A DNA stretch of 64,000 bases from Rossellomorea aquimaris TF-12 (GCF_001648555.1 NZ_LQXM01000028.1:186001-250000), one strand, 5' to 3'. Numbered from the stretch's first letter, positions 1 to 9,515 are shown. Notes: a model not told the origin generated them from the sequence alone. A program made the numbers and translations.

Positions 1-914
1 TTCGTGATGAGAATAAACTCTTCATTTTCATATATTTCACGAAGTAAAAGCAATTCGTCCTTCACTTTTTGGGGACTTCCCACAATGGTCCTTTTTCTAT
101 TTTCTTTTATCTTTTCTTTTTCTCTTGACGTTAACACACGTCTTTTCGCCTCTTCTTTCGAAGGAATACGGGTGTCTACTCCTTTTTCCACTGCTAATAA
201 CCATAAATCCTGAGTCAGTGCCATTTCTTCAGCTTCTTCATCTGTTTCAGCACATACGACAAAAATACACACATTACTAGTCGGTTTTGCTGACCCAAAT
301 GATGGTTGAAAATGAGATCGATAATAGTCTAAAGCTCTCTTTCCATTTGTAGGGTTGATAAAATGCCCATATGTAAAAGCAGTCCCTTTTTCAGCAGCAA
401 CTCTAGCCCCTCGATGTGTGATTCCTAATATCCAAATCAGAGGTGGAGTGTCCACTAAAGGATATGCCCTTACACTCTCGTTTTTATCATGCAAATACTT
501 TTGTAACGAACTCACCTGTCTTGGAAACTCATTCATGCTTTTGTTTACTCCATCCGTTAAAGCTAATCGAGTCTCATATGATCCACCAGGTGATCGGCCA
601 ATCCCTAAATCAATTCTGTCTGGAAAAAGCGTTTCTAGTACCTTAAAATCCTCCGCTACTTTATAAGGACTATATTGAGGTAGCAGCACTCCACCGGACC
701 CTACACGAATCCTGTTTGTCATAGAGGCAAGATGAGAAATCAGTATTTGTGGAGCTGATCCTGTTAACCCGTTCGTATTATGATGCTCTGCTACCCAAAA
801 TCGAGTATACCCCAGCTCTTCCGCATGCTTCGCTAACTGTACTGTATGGTGAAATGCTGTTCCCCCCCGTTCTCCCTTAGTGAGGACCGATTGGTCTAGT
901 ACACTTAATTTCAT
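1..914 (-). CDS. LLM-class flavin-dependent oxidoreductase (3' end outside window)
   Basis: The reverse strand reads MKLSVLDQSVLTKGERGG and continues with about 304 codons to the window edge without a stop, so the C-terminus is missing. The pattern fits the bacterial luciferase-like monooxygenase family: RFWVAEHHN near residue 45, then GGVLLPQYSPYKVAEDF and DLGIGRSPGG. Enzymes of this group use reduced FMN to oxidise small organic substrates; the substrate cannot be read from the sequence. The ATG at 914 follows GGAGTG at a normal distance. Its nearest neighbour, catE, is on the same strand 84 bases downstream in position, and its 5' end faces catE's 3' end. The family call is firm and the specific function open. 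Confidence 0.88.
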   Translation of the reverse strand, partial: MKLSVLDQSVLTKGERGGTAFHHTVQLAKHAEELGYTRFWVAEHHNTNGLTGSAPQILISHLASMTNRIRVGSGGVLLPQYSPYKVAEDFKVLETLFPDRIDLGIGRSPGGSYETRLALTDGVNKSMNEFPRQVSSLQKYLHDKNESVRAYPLVDTPPLIWILGITHRGARVAAEKGTAFTYGHFINPTNGKRALDYYRSHFQPSFGSAKPTSNVCIFVVCAETDEEAEEMALTQDLWLLAVEKGVDTRIPSKEEAKRRVLTSREKEKIKENRKRTIVGSPQKVKDELLLLREIYENEEFILIT

Positions 915-987
915 TGGTGTCACTCCTATAAAAAAGCCGTGAATGTAAAATCTTGATCAGATTGAATTTGAATTGCTGACTGTTTTA

Positions 988-1000
988 GAGGTCCGTCCCT
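988..1000. repeat. Single arm of a GGGACGGACC-type dispersed repeat
   Basis: GAGGTCCGTCCCT lies directly at the stop codon of catE. The same 11-base core (GGTCCGTCCCT) occurs as both arms of an inverted repeat at 25279-25348. I see only one arm here. Confidence 0.5.
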
Positions 1001-1847
1001 ATGCTTTTATAAAGATTCGATTACCAGATGGATCCTCTGTATGCATTCTTCCATCTTCTTCAGTGACAGTTGCCCCCATGGTTGTTAGCAGTTGGATTGA
1101 TTCATTTAGTTGTTTTTTGGAAGGGAAATGTATTGTAAAGGAACGCAATCCTACACTGTTATCAGAAGGCTTAGGCGCACCTGCACCATTCCAGGTGTTC
1201 AATCCAATATGATGATGGTAGCCTCCAGTTGAAATGAATAGGGCTTGATGTCCAAATCGACTAACCACTTCGAATCCGAGTCCCATTGTATAGAATTCCT
1301 CTGTTTTTTCCAATTCAGAAACATGTAAATGGATATGTCCCATGACAGTTCCTTCAGGCAATCCGGTCCACTTCTGTCCCCTTGCTTCTTCAATAATAGC
1401 AGTAGCATCAATTGGGTCCACAGCCATTTTCACCTGTCCGTCATTCCACGTCCACTGTGAAGAAGGGCGATCACAATAAACCTCAATTCCATTTCCATCT
1501 GGATCTGATAAATAGACGGCCTCGCTCACAAGATGGTCAGAGGAACCTAACGGAATGTTTTGATTTAATAAGTGTTGTAACATTCTCCCTAAATCCGAAC
1601 GACTCGGAAGAAGTAAGGCGAAATGATACAAACCAGTCGTTCTCGCCTGTTTTGGTGTTGCGTTTGGAGGCTGTTCTAACGTAACCAAAGGCGTTTGACC
1701 ATTTGCTGTTAATATTGCCGTCTCTTTCGTTTGCTGCAGTATATTAAACCCCATCACTTTTTGGTAAAAAGAAAGCGAACGTTCTAAGTTCTGCACTTTT
1801 ATCGTTACTTCCGTTACAAATATGTTTGGTTTTTGATGAAAGTTCAT
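999..1847 (-). CDS. catE: Catechol-2,3-dioxygenase, CatE type (two VOC domains)
   Basis: This 282-residue protein has two vicinal-oxygen-chelate modules, roughly residues 8-125 and 160-280. It closely resembles B. subtilis CatE as I remember it: LERSLSFYQKVMGF, TGLYHFALLLPSR, YLSDPDGNGIEVYCDRP, MGHIHLHVSEL and GGYHHHIGLNTW. CatE is an Fe(II) extradiol dioxygenase that opens the catechol ring. The likely metal ligands are the histidines of GHIHLHV and YHHHIG and a C-terminal glutamate. I chose the ATG at 1847 because AGGAGG precedes it by six bases; an ATG six codons upstream has no ribosome site. No other catechol pathway gene is visible, so the role is probably detoxification. Confidence 0.88.
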   Translation of the reverse strand: MNFHQKPNIFVTEVTIKVQNLERSLSFYQKVMGFNILQQTKETAILTANGQTPLVTLEQPPNATPKQARTTGLYHFALLLPSRSDLGRMLQHLLNQNIPLGSSDHLVSEAVYLSDPDGNGIEVYCDRPSSQWTWNDGQVKMAVDPIDATAIIEEARGQKWTGLPEGTVMGHIHLHVSELEKTEEFYTMGLGFEVVSRFGHQALFISTGGYHHHIGLNTWNGAGAPKPSDNSVGLRSFTIHFPSKKQLNESIQLLTTMGATVTEEDGRMHTEDPSGNRIFIKA

Positions 1848-1928
1848 AGGAATCCTCCTGATCAATGGGTCTTTAGGGAAATTGTATCATTATTGAAGGT
1901 TTTAGAGATATTTGAAGACTTGGATGGG

Positions 1929-2900
1929 TTATTTTTTGGGGGAGGTTAGAGTGTATTTTCTCCCTTTATTGTTCCCTATTTGAGGTAAATTCATTGCTTT
2001 TAAAATTCTTGATGCAACATAGGTTGATGGGATACATAAGTAAGAACGTAATTCTTGATTTGAAATGGTTGGAGAGATCAAAAGCTCATAATCTTTTAAT
2101 GCCTGAAGATGGGCTTTACTATCTTTTATTAAGCATCTAGGGCAAAACCATGTACCATGTCTCCTTTCTAAAGGAGCGTAATCGCAATTCCCACAAAATA
2201 CTCCAGGTAAAAGATCTTCTTTTGTAAGATTGAACCTTTTGAGGATAGAGTAATTTGCTTCATTATGATGCTTTTTAAGTAGACGAATGACTTTTTTGGT
2301 TTGTTTGTCTGAGAGAGAGTTGCCAATTTTAGAGGTTTTTATTTTATCGATCTTTTGAGGGAGAAGATGTCTATGAATTACTTTTTCGTTAAGATATTTG
2401 TCTTCAGGGGAGGATTTGATAATGGTCCTATCGTTGCTAATCACAACAATAGAAGAGATGGGTACAAGGGGAATACCTTTGTCTACTAGCCATTTTTTCA
2501 ATTGGTTTTCTTGACGTTGAATTTGTATGGTTGGATCTGAAAAAGCCGTTTCCTGACCATCCTTTAATTGGATGAGTTGGTTAAAGACTGAATCAAAAAA
2601 TATAGTACCCGCCAGATTTTTCACCTCTATAATAAGAAAAAATTTCTTTGATAATATCAGTGTATCTATCTGAAAATAACTGTTTGTATCCTGTAGTCGT
2701 AAGTCATGGAAAATGAAATATTCACTTGGGTCTAAAAAACTAAGAGGATAGTCAATTGAAGCTTCTCCTTTGTAACCGGCTTTTCTTTTTTTCCATTCCT
2801 CTTGAATAAGTGGAATTTTAGGATGCTGTGAATGCAACCTTTTCAGAAGTGCGTCTAATTTTTGAAGAGTACGAGGGTATTTTCGTTCTTTAACAATCAT
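1929..2900 (-). CDS. NERD-domain protein with C-terminal zinc-ribbon-like region
   Basis: This 323-residue protein carries a nuclease-related (NERD) domain at about residues 35-160. LRLQDTNSYFQIDTLILSKKFFLIIEVKNLAG matches the domain's core, including the D...EVK pattern of PD-(D/E)xK-like nucleases. Near residue 235 there are two CxxC pairs, CGNCDY and CPRC, consistent with a zinc ribbon, followed by a helical tail. NERD proteins are linked to DNA processing, but substrates are mostly unknown. GGAGTG sits upstream of the ATG. It stands alone, with DUF1540 upstream and catE downstream on the same strand. Confidence 0.8.
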   Translation of the reverse strand: MIVKERKYPRTLQKLDALLKRLHSQHPKIPLIQEEWKKRKAGYKGEASIDYPLSFLDPSEYFIFHDLRLQDTNSYFQIDTLILSKKFFLIIEVKNLAGTIFFDSVFNQLIQLKDGQETAFSDPTIQIQRQENQLKKWLVDKGIPLVPISSIVVISNDRTIIKSSPEDKYLNEKVIHRHLLPQKIDKIKTSKIGNSLSDKQTKKVIRLLKKHHNEANYSILKRFNLTKEDLLPGVFCGNCDYAPLERRHGTWFCPRCLIKDSKAHLQALKDYELLISPTISNQELRSYLCIPSTYVASRILKAMNLPQIGNNKGRKYTLTSPKK

Positions 2901-3130
2901 TTCAACACTCCAATTCAGTTTTAGTACTACAAGATTCTATAAATAGAAGGATAAATCCTTTAATGTATGAAAAATTTTGTGCATTGAAAATTATATTTGC
3001 GAAATTTTCATTATATCGAGCGAAATCATTAAAATATTTGCGAAATATCAAATATATTTGCGAGTCAAAGATTTTTCGACAAATCAAACCAACTTTTTTT
3101 GCATAATACTGAGAACTATTATCAATAATA

Positions 3131-3167
3131 TAAAAAAAGAAGACAGCCACCCTCATGGCTGCCTTCT
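3131..3167 (-). terminator. Rho-independent terminator of the DUF1540 gene
   Basis: CAGCCA/TGGCTG forms the stem core, extended by GAAG/CTTC around one mismatch, and a run of seven T follows on the reverse strand. It starts seven bases after the small gene's stop. Confidence 0.75.
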
Positions 3168-3173
3168 GTATCC

Positions 3174-3329
3174 TTACATACCCGCTTCAAATGTTTTGCA
3201 ATCTGTTTCTTCACTTTTTTGGGCTTTGTCTCCTTTATGGCTCACCACAAAAATTTGATCAGCTGAACACATTTTACCTTCACGGTTAAATTTGCAATTG
3301 CTTACTTCACATAGTACATCTTGTGCCAT
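3174..3329 (-). CDS. Small DUF1540 domain protein
   Basis: This is a 51-residue reading frame beginning MAQDVLCEVSNCKF. The cysteine pattern CEVSNC...CSAD...DCKTF matches DUF1540, a short cysteine-rich, probably metal-binding domain common in Bacillaceae and Clostridia, often in tandem. Only one copy is present. GGGAGGTGAGATACG precedes the ATG with good ribosome-site complementarity. A terminator directly after the stop indicates a single-gene transcript. Function is unknown beyond the family; a role in sporulation or metal handling would be speculation. Confidence 0.75.
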   Translation of the reverse strand: MAQDVLCEVSNCKFNREGKMCSADQIFVVSHKGDKAQKSEETDCKTFEAGM

Positions 3330-3694
3330 CGTATCTCACCTCCCTATCGTTTAGAATTTGCTAAGGGAGTTTATTTCATTCGTGATTCTTTTGTAAATCC
3401 GCAAGCGGAACCATCATTATTTACCTGTTTTTTCCTACGTATCCAATAATACCTAAGTAATATTAAAATATGCCTAGAAAAATAATTTTAATCAAAATGA
3501 AGAGATTTAAGTAGATAGCCCCTGACAATTTTCTTAGTACGGAAAAACGGAAAATCAAAATAGTTTAAATTTACTGATAATTTCCATTTTTTACATTGTC
3601 TACTTCACCTATTTCTACTAAACTTTAATTAGCCGCCGGAGGTTATAAAGAAATAGCTATTTCTCCATTTCTATCAAAAAGGGGAATTGTAAAC
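3330..3694 (+). promoter_or_regulatory. Intergenic region with candidate SigA promoter for the neutral protease
   Basis: This 365-base AT-rich gap separates two divergent genes. A candidate promoter has TTGTCT at 3596-3601, a 17-base spacer and TAAACT at 3619-3624, about 70 bases before the protease ATG. A short TCCGCAAGCGGA palindrome lies near 3398. I see no other conserved element. Confidence 0.4.
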
Positions 3695-5338
3695 ATGTCG
3701 AAAAAATTGGTAAGTTTAGCTTTAGGAACTTCTCTTGTATTTAGTGCTTCTTTCACAGGAGCCTCTACTTTTGCACAATCGTCTTCAGATTCAATTACTT
3801 CAAAGATGGAAATCCATCAAAAAGTGATGAATATAGATAAAAATGGTCCAAGCTTCTTATCTGGTAAACTATCAAAAGGTGTTGTAAAGAACGATAAAGA
3901 TGTAAAGAAGTTTATGCAGGACAATAAAGATCTATTTTCTATCGATCCACATTCTGAATTAACATTGCTAGAACAGACAACAGACGATCTAGGAATGACT
4001 CATTATAAGTTTACCCAATCCATAAATGACGTTCCTATTGATGGAGCAATCTTTATTGTTCACACGAATAAGAATAACGAGGTTACGGCTACGACTGGTC
4101 AACTATATAAAGAAGCTTCCACTAAAGTGAAGAAGACTCAGTCGAATATTAATAAAAGTACTGCCACAGATCAGGCATGGAAACATATATCCTTGACAGA
4201 AAAGGATACACTTGATGGTTCTCATGATGAAGTAGTGATTGATGCACATAAAGAAAGTGATGTTGAAAGCACAACAGTGAAAAACGATTTAGTGATTCAT
4301 GAAAAGGATGGAGAATTTAATCTTGCATATAAAGTGCAGCTTCAATTCATTCAGCCTTATGGAGCGAATTGGCAAATTTTTGTTGATGCTAAAGATGGTT
4401 CCATCCTGGAATCGTATAACGCAGTAGCTGATGGGGCAACAACAGGTTCTGGTTACGGTGTACTAGATGACTATAAGACTTTAAATACTTATTATTCTAA
4501 TGGAACGTATTACTTATACGATGTAACCAAGCCAATGAATGGAGTAATCGAGACTCGAACAGCAAGTAATGGCTCAAGTCTTCCAGGATACTATACAGTT
4601 GATAGTGGTAATACTTGGTATGCTTACTCTCAAGCTGCTGAAGTCGATGCCCATGCGTATGCAGGGAAAGTCTATGATTACTATAAGAACACCCATAACC
4701 GCAACAGCTATGATAACAATGGTGCAACGATTCGTTCCACTGTTCATTATGGATCTAATTACAATAATGCTTTCTGGAATGGCTCTCAAATGGTGTATGG
4801 CGATGGTGATGGATCTACTTTCACTTCTCTTTCCGGCGCACTGGATGTCGTTGCACATGAATTAACACATGCAGTGACGGAGCGTACAGCTGGTTTACAA
4901 TATCAATATCAGTCAGGTGCTCTAAATGAATCCTTCTCTGATGTATTTGGTTATTTCCTTGATCCAGGTGATTACTTATTAGGGGAAGACATTTATACTC
5001 CAGGAGTTTCAGGAGATGCCCTTCGCAGTCTTTCAGATCCGACACGTTTTGGACAGCCTGCACATATGAACAACTATGTGAACACGTCTTCCGATAATGG
5101 AGGAGTTCATACAAACTCAGGTATCCCAAATAAAGCTGCTTATAACACCATTTCCAGCATTGGCAAAACAAAAGCTGAGAAAATTTACTACCGTGCGTTA
5201 ACCGTATACTTAACACCAACTAGTAACTTTAGCTACGCTCGCGCCGCTCTTCTTCAGTCAGCTGCTGACTTATATGGAAGCGGAAGCTCTACCTACAACT
5301 CTGTTAAATCAGCATGGGATGCTGTGGGAGTATACTAA
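3695..5338 (+). CDS. nprE: Secreted thermolysin-like neutral metalloprotease (bacillolysin, M4)
   Basis: This is a 547-residue pre-pro-enzyme. Residues 1-28 form a signal peptide ([18 protein letters not shown]...FAQ). An FTP/PepSY propeptide reaches about residue 247, and the mature M4 peptidase begins near [14 protein letters not shown]. The zinc site HELTH is at residues 388-392 and the third ligand is E412 in NESFSDVFG. The C-terminal [18 protein letters not shown] holds the second catalytic histidine. The product should be an extracellular, calcium-stabilised endopeptidase. AAGGGG lies ten bases before the ATG and a terminator follows, so it is monocistronic. The gene symbol is by analogy with B. 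subtilis. Confidence 0.95.
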   Translation: MSKKLVSLALGTSLVFSASFTGASTFAQSSSDSITSKMEIHQKVMNIDKNGPSFLSGKLSKGVVKNDKDVKKFMQDNKDLFSIDPHSELTLLEQTTDDLGMTHYKFTQSINDVPIDGAIFIVHTNKNNEVTATTGQLYKEASTKVKKTQSNINKSTATDQAWKHISLTEKDTLDGSHDEVVIDAHKESDVESTTVKNDLVIHEKDGEFNLAYKVQLQFIQPYGANWQIFVDAKDGSILESYNAVADGATTGSGYGVLDDYKTLNTYYSNGTYYLYDVTKPMNGVIETRTASNGSSLPGYYTVDSGNTWYAYSQAAEVDAHAYAGKVYDYYKNTHNRNSYDNNGATIRSTVHYGSNYNNAFWNGSQMVYGDGDGSTFTSLSGALDVVAHELTHAVTERTAGLQYQYQSGALNESFSDVFGYFLDPGDYLLGEDIYTPGVSGDALRSLSDPTRFGQPAHMNNYVNTSSDNGGVHTNSGIPNKAAYNTISSIGKTKAEKIYYRALTVYLTPTSNFSYARAALLQSAADLYGSGSSTYNSVKSAWDAVGVY

Positions 5339-5356
5339 TTTAATAGGGTAAACCTC

Positions 5357-5387
5357 AAAAAAAGCCATCCATTAGGATGGTTTTTTT
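5357..5387 (+). terminator. Terminator of the neutral protease gene
   Basis: CCATCC-ATTA-GGATGG is flanked by A6 and T7, a textbook intrinsic terminator 18 bases after the stop. Confidence 0.9.
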
Positions 5388-5523
5388 GTACTTTCTTCAT
5401 TTCTCCTCTTTCAATCACAAAAATATCCACAATGAATCGATTTCATTATATAATAGAAATATAGGAAAATTGTCACGCTTTTATCTTTTCATACCAAGTT
5501 GACCTTTCCTAGGAGGGATTAAA

Positions 5524-6609
5524 ATGCTAGAGCACTTATTTGTTAATGTTTGTATCATCATTTCTTTTTTATACTTCACGGGAATGATTCTTAAGAAGAC
5601 AGAGAGTTTACACTTTAGATTATTATTATTAATGGGATTGTTTTTTGGAATACTCGGTCTGGCTCTTATGTATTTTACGATCCCTTTGAACAATAACACG
5701 ATAGTCGACTTAAGACATTTGGCTGCCGTTACTCCCGCAGTTTATTTTGGGTGGGTACCAGCTCTCATATCTGCCATCATTATTACTATAGGGCGAATCG
5801 TTATGTATGGTGTAAGTACTTCATCGGTTGTCGCAGGAATTGGGATGATAGGTATCGGGTTGATTTGCAGTTTATTTACTCGTATTCCCCTTAAAAATCT
5901 TCACAAGCTTCAAGTGATGAATATTGCGAGCTTACTCATTATTTTTATCGCCTTATTTATAAATTTAGGACTACCATTAACCTTTCAAATCTTCCCGTTT
6001 CACTTTATTACTTCACTTCTTGCCGGTTTTATTGCTTACGCTATCGCTGAACAAATCAAACGGGCGAATGAACAATTCCACCGTCTAGAAAGAAGTGCTA
6101 CGAAGGATTTCTTAACAAACCTTAATAATGTAAGACAGTTTGATATTAGCTATAACGATGCCCTTAGACAGGCAAAAGAAAAAAACGAAAAGCTTTCCTT
6201 TTTATTGATTGATATCGATCATTTTAAAACCGTGAATGATACGTTTGGACATCATGCAGGAGATGAAGTATTAAAAGAACTCGGTAAGGTTCTTACTTTT
6301 CATTCAAGATCATTTGATATCGTTTCCCGAAATGGGGGAGAAGAATTCAGTGTTCTTTTATTAGATTGCCCTCATGAGCATGCCATGACAATTGCTGAAC
6401 GGATTAGAAAAGAAGTAGAACAACATACCTTCCCTATTAATGGAGAACAATCCATTTCCATCACGATTTCAATTGGGGTATCTACTTTTCCTGACACTGT
6501 TTCTTCTACAGGGGAGGAAATTTTTGAGCAGGCAGATAAAGCACTCTATTTAGCGAAACGAACAGGCCGAAATAAAGTTTGTGATTTTCAGATGGTTCAA
6601 GCAGTATAA
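5524..6609 (+). CDS. Membrane diguanylate cyclase (5TMR-LYT plus GGDEF)
   Basis: This 361-residue protein has five or six membrane segments in residues 1-185, in the LytS/YhcK-type 5TM receptor arrangement. A GGDEF domain follows from about residue 195. The active-site loop is GGEEF (residues 271-275), a functional variant. The inhibitory I-site RxxD is present as R262-S-F-D265, exactly five residues upstream, so product inhibition by c-di-GMP is expected. DIDHFKTVNDTFGHHAGD supplies the metal and substrate residues. The enzyme should make c-di-GMP at the membrane. AGGAGGG precedes the ATG. The architecture resembles B. subtilis DgcK (YhcK). An HD-GYP gene at 20422 could degrade the product. 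Confidence 0.92.
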   Translation: MLEHLFVNVCIIISFLYFTGMILKKTESLHFRLLLLMGLFFGILGLALMYFTIPLNNNTIVDLRHLAAVTPAVYFGWVPALISAIIITIGRIVMYGVSTSSVVAGIGMIGIGLICSLFTRIPLKNLHKLQVMNIASLLIIFIALFINLGLPLTFQIFPFHFITSLLAGFIAYAIAEQIKRANEQFHRLERSATKDFLTNLNNVRQFDISYNDALRQAKEKNEKLSFLLIDIDHFKTVNDTFGHHAGDEVLKELGKVLTFHSRSFDIVSRNGGEEFSVLLLDCPHEHAMTIAERIRKEVEQHTFPINGEQSISITISIGVSTFPDTVSSTGEEIFEQADKALYLAKRTGRNKVCDFQMVQAV

Positions 6610-6619
6610 AGGGTTACGA

Positions 6620-6649
6620 AGAGCACATATCTTATAAGATCTGTGCTCT
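6620..6649. terminator. Hairpin between convergent cyclase and LysE genes
   Basis: AGAGCACA pairs with TGTGCTCT around an inner ATCTT/AAGAT stem. It lies between convergent genes and lacks a clear T-run on either side, so it is a weak or non-canonical terminator. Confidence 0.5.
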
Positions 6650-6669
6650 TATGAATGAGTAATATTAAG

Positions 6670-7296
6670 CTAAATGATTAATAAAAATGCCTGCACTCCA
6701 AAATATAGTCCAAACCCGATCAAAACCACCCCAGAAATGATGGAAACCCATATAAGAAAATGAGGCTTTAGCCATTTTTTTGCCCCAGCTGATACACCAG
6801 CCATCGTTACATCCCAAAGACTGATTCCAATAAATATTCCCGCGCTGTATATGAGAACTTCTAGGGATTCATAGGATTGAGAAGTTTGAGCTAATATCGA
6901 GCCATAAATACCAATCCAAAACAATATGCTAAGTGGATTTGAAATGGCCATAAGAAAGCCAGTCCGAAAGGCTTTCCCTTTAGTCTCATTAGGGGTAATG
7001 AATGGACCACTTTTTATATCTTTTGACTGAACAATGCTTTCGACACCAGTATAGATTAATACCACAAAGCCCAGTAACCACAACAGAATTTGGATCACTG
7101 GCTTATCTAAAAATTGAGCCAAGCCGAAATAAATCATCAGCATAAAGACTCCATCCGCTACCATTCCTCCTATGCCCACTAACCATGCATGTAAAAAACC
7201 AAAACGTATTCCTTTATCCAGCTGGGCAGCATTAATGGGGCCCATAGGAGCAGATAAAGAAAGTCCTAATAATATGTAACTGAAAAAGATACTCAT
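6670..7296 (-). CDS. LysE/RhtB-family amino-acid exporter
   Basis: This 208-residue integral membrane protein has about six hydrophobic segments. The N-terminal LLGLSLSAPMGPINAAQLDKGIRFGF contains the conserved SxxPGP-like motif of LysE family exporters (here APMGP). A charged stretch near residues 90-105 is followed by FLMAISNPLSILFWIG, the second conserved asparagine-proline motif of the family. It should export amino acids or analogues with the proton gradient; the substrate is not predictable. It is a single gene, convergent with the diguanylate cyclase. Confidence 0.88.
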   Translation of the reverse strand: MSIFFSYILLGLSLSAPMGPINAAQLDKGIRFGFLHAWLVGIGGMVADGVFMLMIYFGLAQFLDKPVIQILLWLLGFVVLIYTGVESIVQSKDIKSGPFITPNETKGKAFRTGFLMAISNPLSILFWIGIYGSILAQTSQSYESLEVLIYSAGIFIGISLWDVTMAGVSAGAKKWLKPHFLIWVSIISGVVLIGFGLYFGVQAFLLII

Positions 7297-7393
7297 GATA
7301 ACCCCTTTCGATAATGAGACCTATCAATTTATACATGTTTTTAGACAAGCTTGAATATCATTCATATAGGTACTTAGAGTAAGGAGGAGAAAG

Positions 7394-7726
7394 ATGAAAC
7401 GACTTGTTCTGTTCTTGATATGTGTCATAATGTTAAGCGCTTGTGGGATTAAGGAATCTGTATCCCAAGAACTGTGCGTTTACGGTTCTATGATGAAGGT
7501 GAATGGAAAAGATTATGTTCATTTACCTGTAAAAAAGAAAGTAATTATCGGTTCTGAAATTGGGCTTATTACAGAAAAAATTGGAGAAAACTATCATCCA
7601 GTGGAAGATTTCACATCAAATATTCTAGAAGCAGGAACAAGTATATACAGTGTAAAGGATTCCGGGGAATATGTGATAGCTAAAACAGATGATGATCGCT
7701 ATTTATTATTCCAAGAATTAAACTGA
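7394..7726 (+). CDS. Small lipoprotein, related to the one at 16601
   Basis: This 110-residue precursor has a lipoprotein signal, MKRLVLFLICVIMLSAC, with lipobox LSAC at C17. I do not recognise the mature domain. It aligns by eye with the lipoprotein at 16601-16957: NGKDYVHL matches NNDIYSF, GSEIGLITEKIG matches DKEVGVIAFSLVG, and AGTSIYSVK matches KGSKIYSIK. This suggests a small beta-rich extracytoplasmic domain. GGAGGAG precedes the ATG and a strong terminator follows the stop. It should be anchored on the outer face of the membrane. Confidence 0.8.
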   Translation: MKRLVLFLICVIMLSACGIKESVSQELCVYGSMMKVNGKDYVHLPVKKKVIIGSEIGLITEKIGENYHPVEDFTSNILEAGTSIYSVKDSGEYVIAKTDDDRYLLFQELN

Positions 7727-7732
7727 CGGATG

Positions 7733-7766
7733 GGCTGATTACCCTACTGGGGTAATCAGCCTTTTT
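7733..7766 (+). terminator. Terminator of the small lipoprotein gene
   Basis: GGCTGATTACCC and GGGGTAATCAGCC form a 12-bp stem around TACT, followed by T5. Confidence 0.92.
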
Positions 7767-7928
7767 GTTATGTGCAATCAAAAAAGATCCCTCGACCAAA
7801 TATCAATGGATATAGTCATGATTCACCTCACCAGCATATACTAGTACCCTGCTATAATATTCTTGAATAAATAACACAAAAAGTGCCCACTATAAACACT
7901 GTCTACTTAATGAGATGGAGTGATTTAG

Positions 7929-8483
7929 TTGAAGAGCCATCATCCAACTTGGGAAATGATTTCAAAAACAAGAGCAGATTATAGGGAGTACTATTGGGAA
8001 TATTGGAAGCATAATGACTTATTTTCATTTGGCTGGTGGCTTCTTTTGGCCATAAATCTTTTATTCATATATATGGCTGTAAAAATACTGGATAGAAGCC
8101 GATTGTTCGAATTATTAACAGTTGCGGGAATCATCATTTCCTTTAGTACGATGTTAGACACGATCCTTATACAATATGGTTTAACTTCTTATCCAACTAG
8201 CTTAACACCTCTAACCCCATCCTTTTTCGTATCAACATATATCATTCTACCTGTGATATATATGCTGTTATATCAGCTTTTCTCCAGCTGGAAGTCATAT
8301 CTAGTTGCAAATATCATTACATGTATTTTTTTAGCCTTTATTATAGAAAAATTATTGCGTTTGTTACATATTTATCAATATATTCATTGGAATTCATTTT
8401 ACTCATTTTTAGCTTATTTTGGAATAGGGCTATTTTCAAAAATAATCATGAATATACTATGCAATAAACAATTGCGTTCCTAG
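7929..8483 (+). CDS. CBO0543-type integral membrane protein
   Basis: This 184-residue protein has five predicted membrane helices and a short cytosolic N-terminus rich in aromatic residues (ADYREYYWEYWKHNDLF). It resembles the CBO0543 family of Firmicute membrane proteins, whose function is unknown. The TTG start at 7929 is chosen because GGAG lies eight bases upstream and no ATG fits. Membrane segments cover roughly residues 33-52, 64-84, 98-118, 123-143 and 155-175. No operon partner is visible. Confidence 0.7.
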   Translation: MKSHHPTWEMISKTRADYREYYWEYWKHNDLFSFGWWLLLAINLLFIYMAVKILDRSRLFELLTVAGIIISFSTMLDTILIQYGLTSYPTSLTPLTPSFFVSTYIILPVIYMLLYQLFSSWKSYLVANIITCIFLAFIIEKLLRLLHIYQYIHWNSFYSFLAYFGIGLFSKIIMNILCNKQLRS

Positions 8484-8704
8484 CAGTATCTTCTTTTAAA
8501 TACTTTAAATAACCTTGATGCAAATGCCTTTTAGGTGTAAAGTACTTTCATCTACAAATAATGCCTAAATGAATATTTTTTGCTCTTAACGGATGAATCA
8601 AGTAGAAATATACTGAATTTGTTAGAAATTAGCAGATAGAATGAGATTTCACCATGGAGCGGGTTGTAGTAAAATATACCTAACATTTGTTTTGGAGGTA
8701 GAAA

Positions 8705-8857
8705 ATGAGGCTTCAACCAGGTGATAAAGTCCTGTATGAAGAAGAGGAATACAGTGTGTTTTGGATTTATGAGAGTGGTTTTATTGAAATCACTCAAGAT
8801 GACATCAATTATAAACTGGTGAAATGTTCAGAGGTAACGCAGTTTCGAACATATTAA
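8705..8857 (+). CDS. Small uncharacterised protein (50 aa)
   Basis: This is a short frame starting MRLQPGDKVLYEEEEY, with a perfect TTGGAGG seven bases before the ATG. The opening RLQPGDKVLYEEEEYSVFWI resembles the first strands of an SH3/KOW-like barrel, as in other small Bacillus cytosolic proteins. I cannot assign a function. It is acidic, has no membrane segment, and is followed by an XRE regulator on the opposite strand. The start context and protein-like composition make it likely real. Confidence 0.55.
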   Translation: MRLQPGDKVLYEEEEYSVFWIYESGFIEITQDDINYKLVKCSEVTQFRTY

Positions 8858-8902
8858 CTTAACAGACGGTTCCTTATATTAGGAGCCTAATGTTAAACCT
8901 CA

Positions 8903-9172
8903 TTAATCTAATAATTTAGTTAGTGCAACGATATTGATCCCAAGAGCATCAAGTATCTTTTTACAAGTGATATCCGTCACCCCTCCTTTTCCTCTTTCAA
9001 TCCTTTTAATTGTTTGCGTACATAAATTGGCACGACTGGCTAAGTCTTCTTGTGTTAATAAGGATTTCACACGGAAGATATAAATGATTTTGCCTATATC
9101 CATTTTTCCAGAATAAGATATATGACTGAATTGATTACAAAAAGCAGTACAAAATTTGGTCATATCCTCCAT
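8903..9172 (-). CDS. XRE-family helix-turn-helix regulator
   Basis: This 89-residue protein carries a Cro/C1-type HTH at about residues 27-80: IIYIFRVKSLLTQEDLASRANLCTQTIKRIERGKG. The N-terminal about 25 residues (MEDMTKFCTAFCNQFSHI) contain two cysteines and a histidine, which might bind metal; that is inference. I prefer the ATG at 9172, preceded by GGGAG at nine bases, over an ATG eleven codons upstream that has no ribosome site. It has no obvious partner gene. Its target is unknown. Confidence 0.78.
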   Translation of the reverse strand: MEDMTKFCTAFCNQFSHISYSGKMDIGKIIYIFRVKSLLTQEDLASRANLCTQTIKRIERGKGGVTDITCKKILDALGINIVALTKLLD

Positions 9173-9330
9173 AAAATTCAGCTCCCTTGCGTTCCTGTTT
9201 ATCATTATTAACTAAATATAATGATAATCCCTTAAGGTTTCAAGCCTAAATTGGATATATCAGTATAATTTCTTACAGATAAGAATACTTTTTCACAGAT
9301 AACAAACCCTACTTACTGGAGGTGTTTCAG

Positions 9331-9483
9331 TTGGAAAAGGAAACAACATCAAATAAAACTGGTCAAAAGTTCGATTCCATGAATTCTATGGATCAAGGGA
9401 TAAACCTTATTTCCCAAATCGTTAATAACATGACTGGACTTGATAAAGGAAATGATGGCAAAGAGAATAACAAGGAAGAATAA
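9331..9483 (+). CDS. Small hydrophilic protein (50 aa)
   Basis: This 50-codon frame starts with TTG after TGGAGGTGTTTCAG and ends just before a clean terminator, so it forms a complete transcription unit. The product is charged and Asn/Lys-rich, with one amphipathic segment (MDQGINLISQIVNNMTGL). I do not recognise a family. Composition resembles small stress or spore-associated proteins of Bacillus, but that is only a resemblance. Confidence 0.5.
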   Translation: MEKETTSNKTGQKFDSMNSMDQGINLISQIVNNMTGLDKGNDGKENNKEE

Positions 9484-9487
9484 ATGG

Positions 9488-9515
9488 AACGCCTTTTGAG
9501 GCGTTTATTTTTTAT
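9488..9515 (+). terminator. Terminator of the 50-aa gene
   Basis: AACGCC-TTTTGA-GGCGTT is followed by TATTTTTTATT, four bases after the stop. Confidence 0.85.

Noticed and set aside
2902..3156. 84-codon frame on the minus strand upstream of the NERD gene
   Set aside because: No ribosome site, low-complexity composition, and it crosses the DUF1540 terminator.
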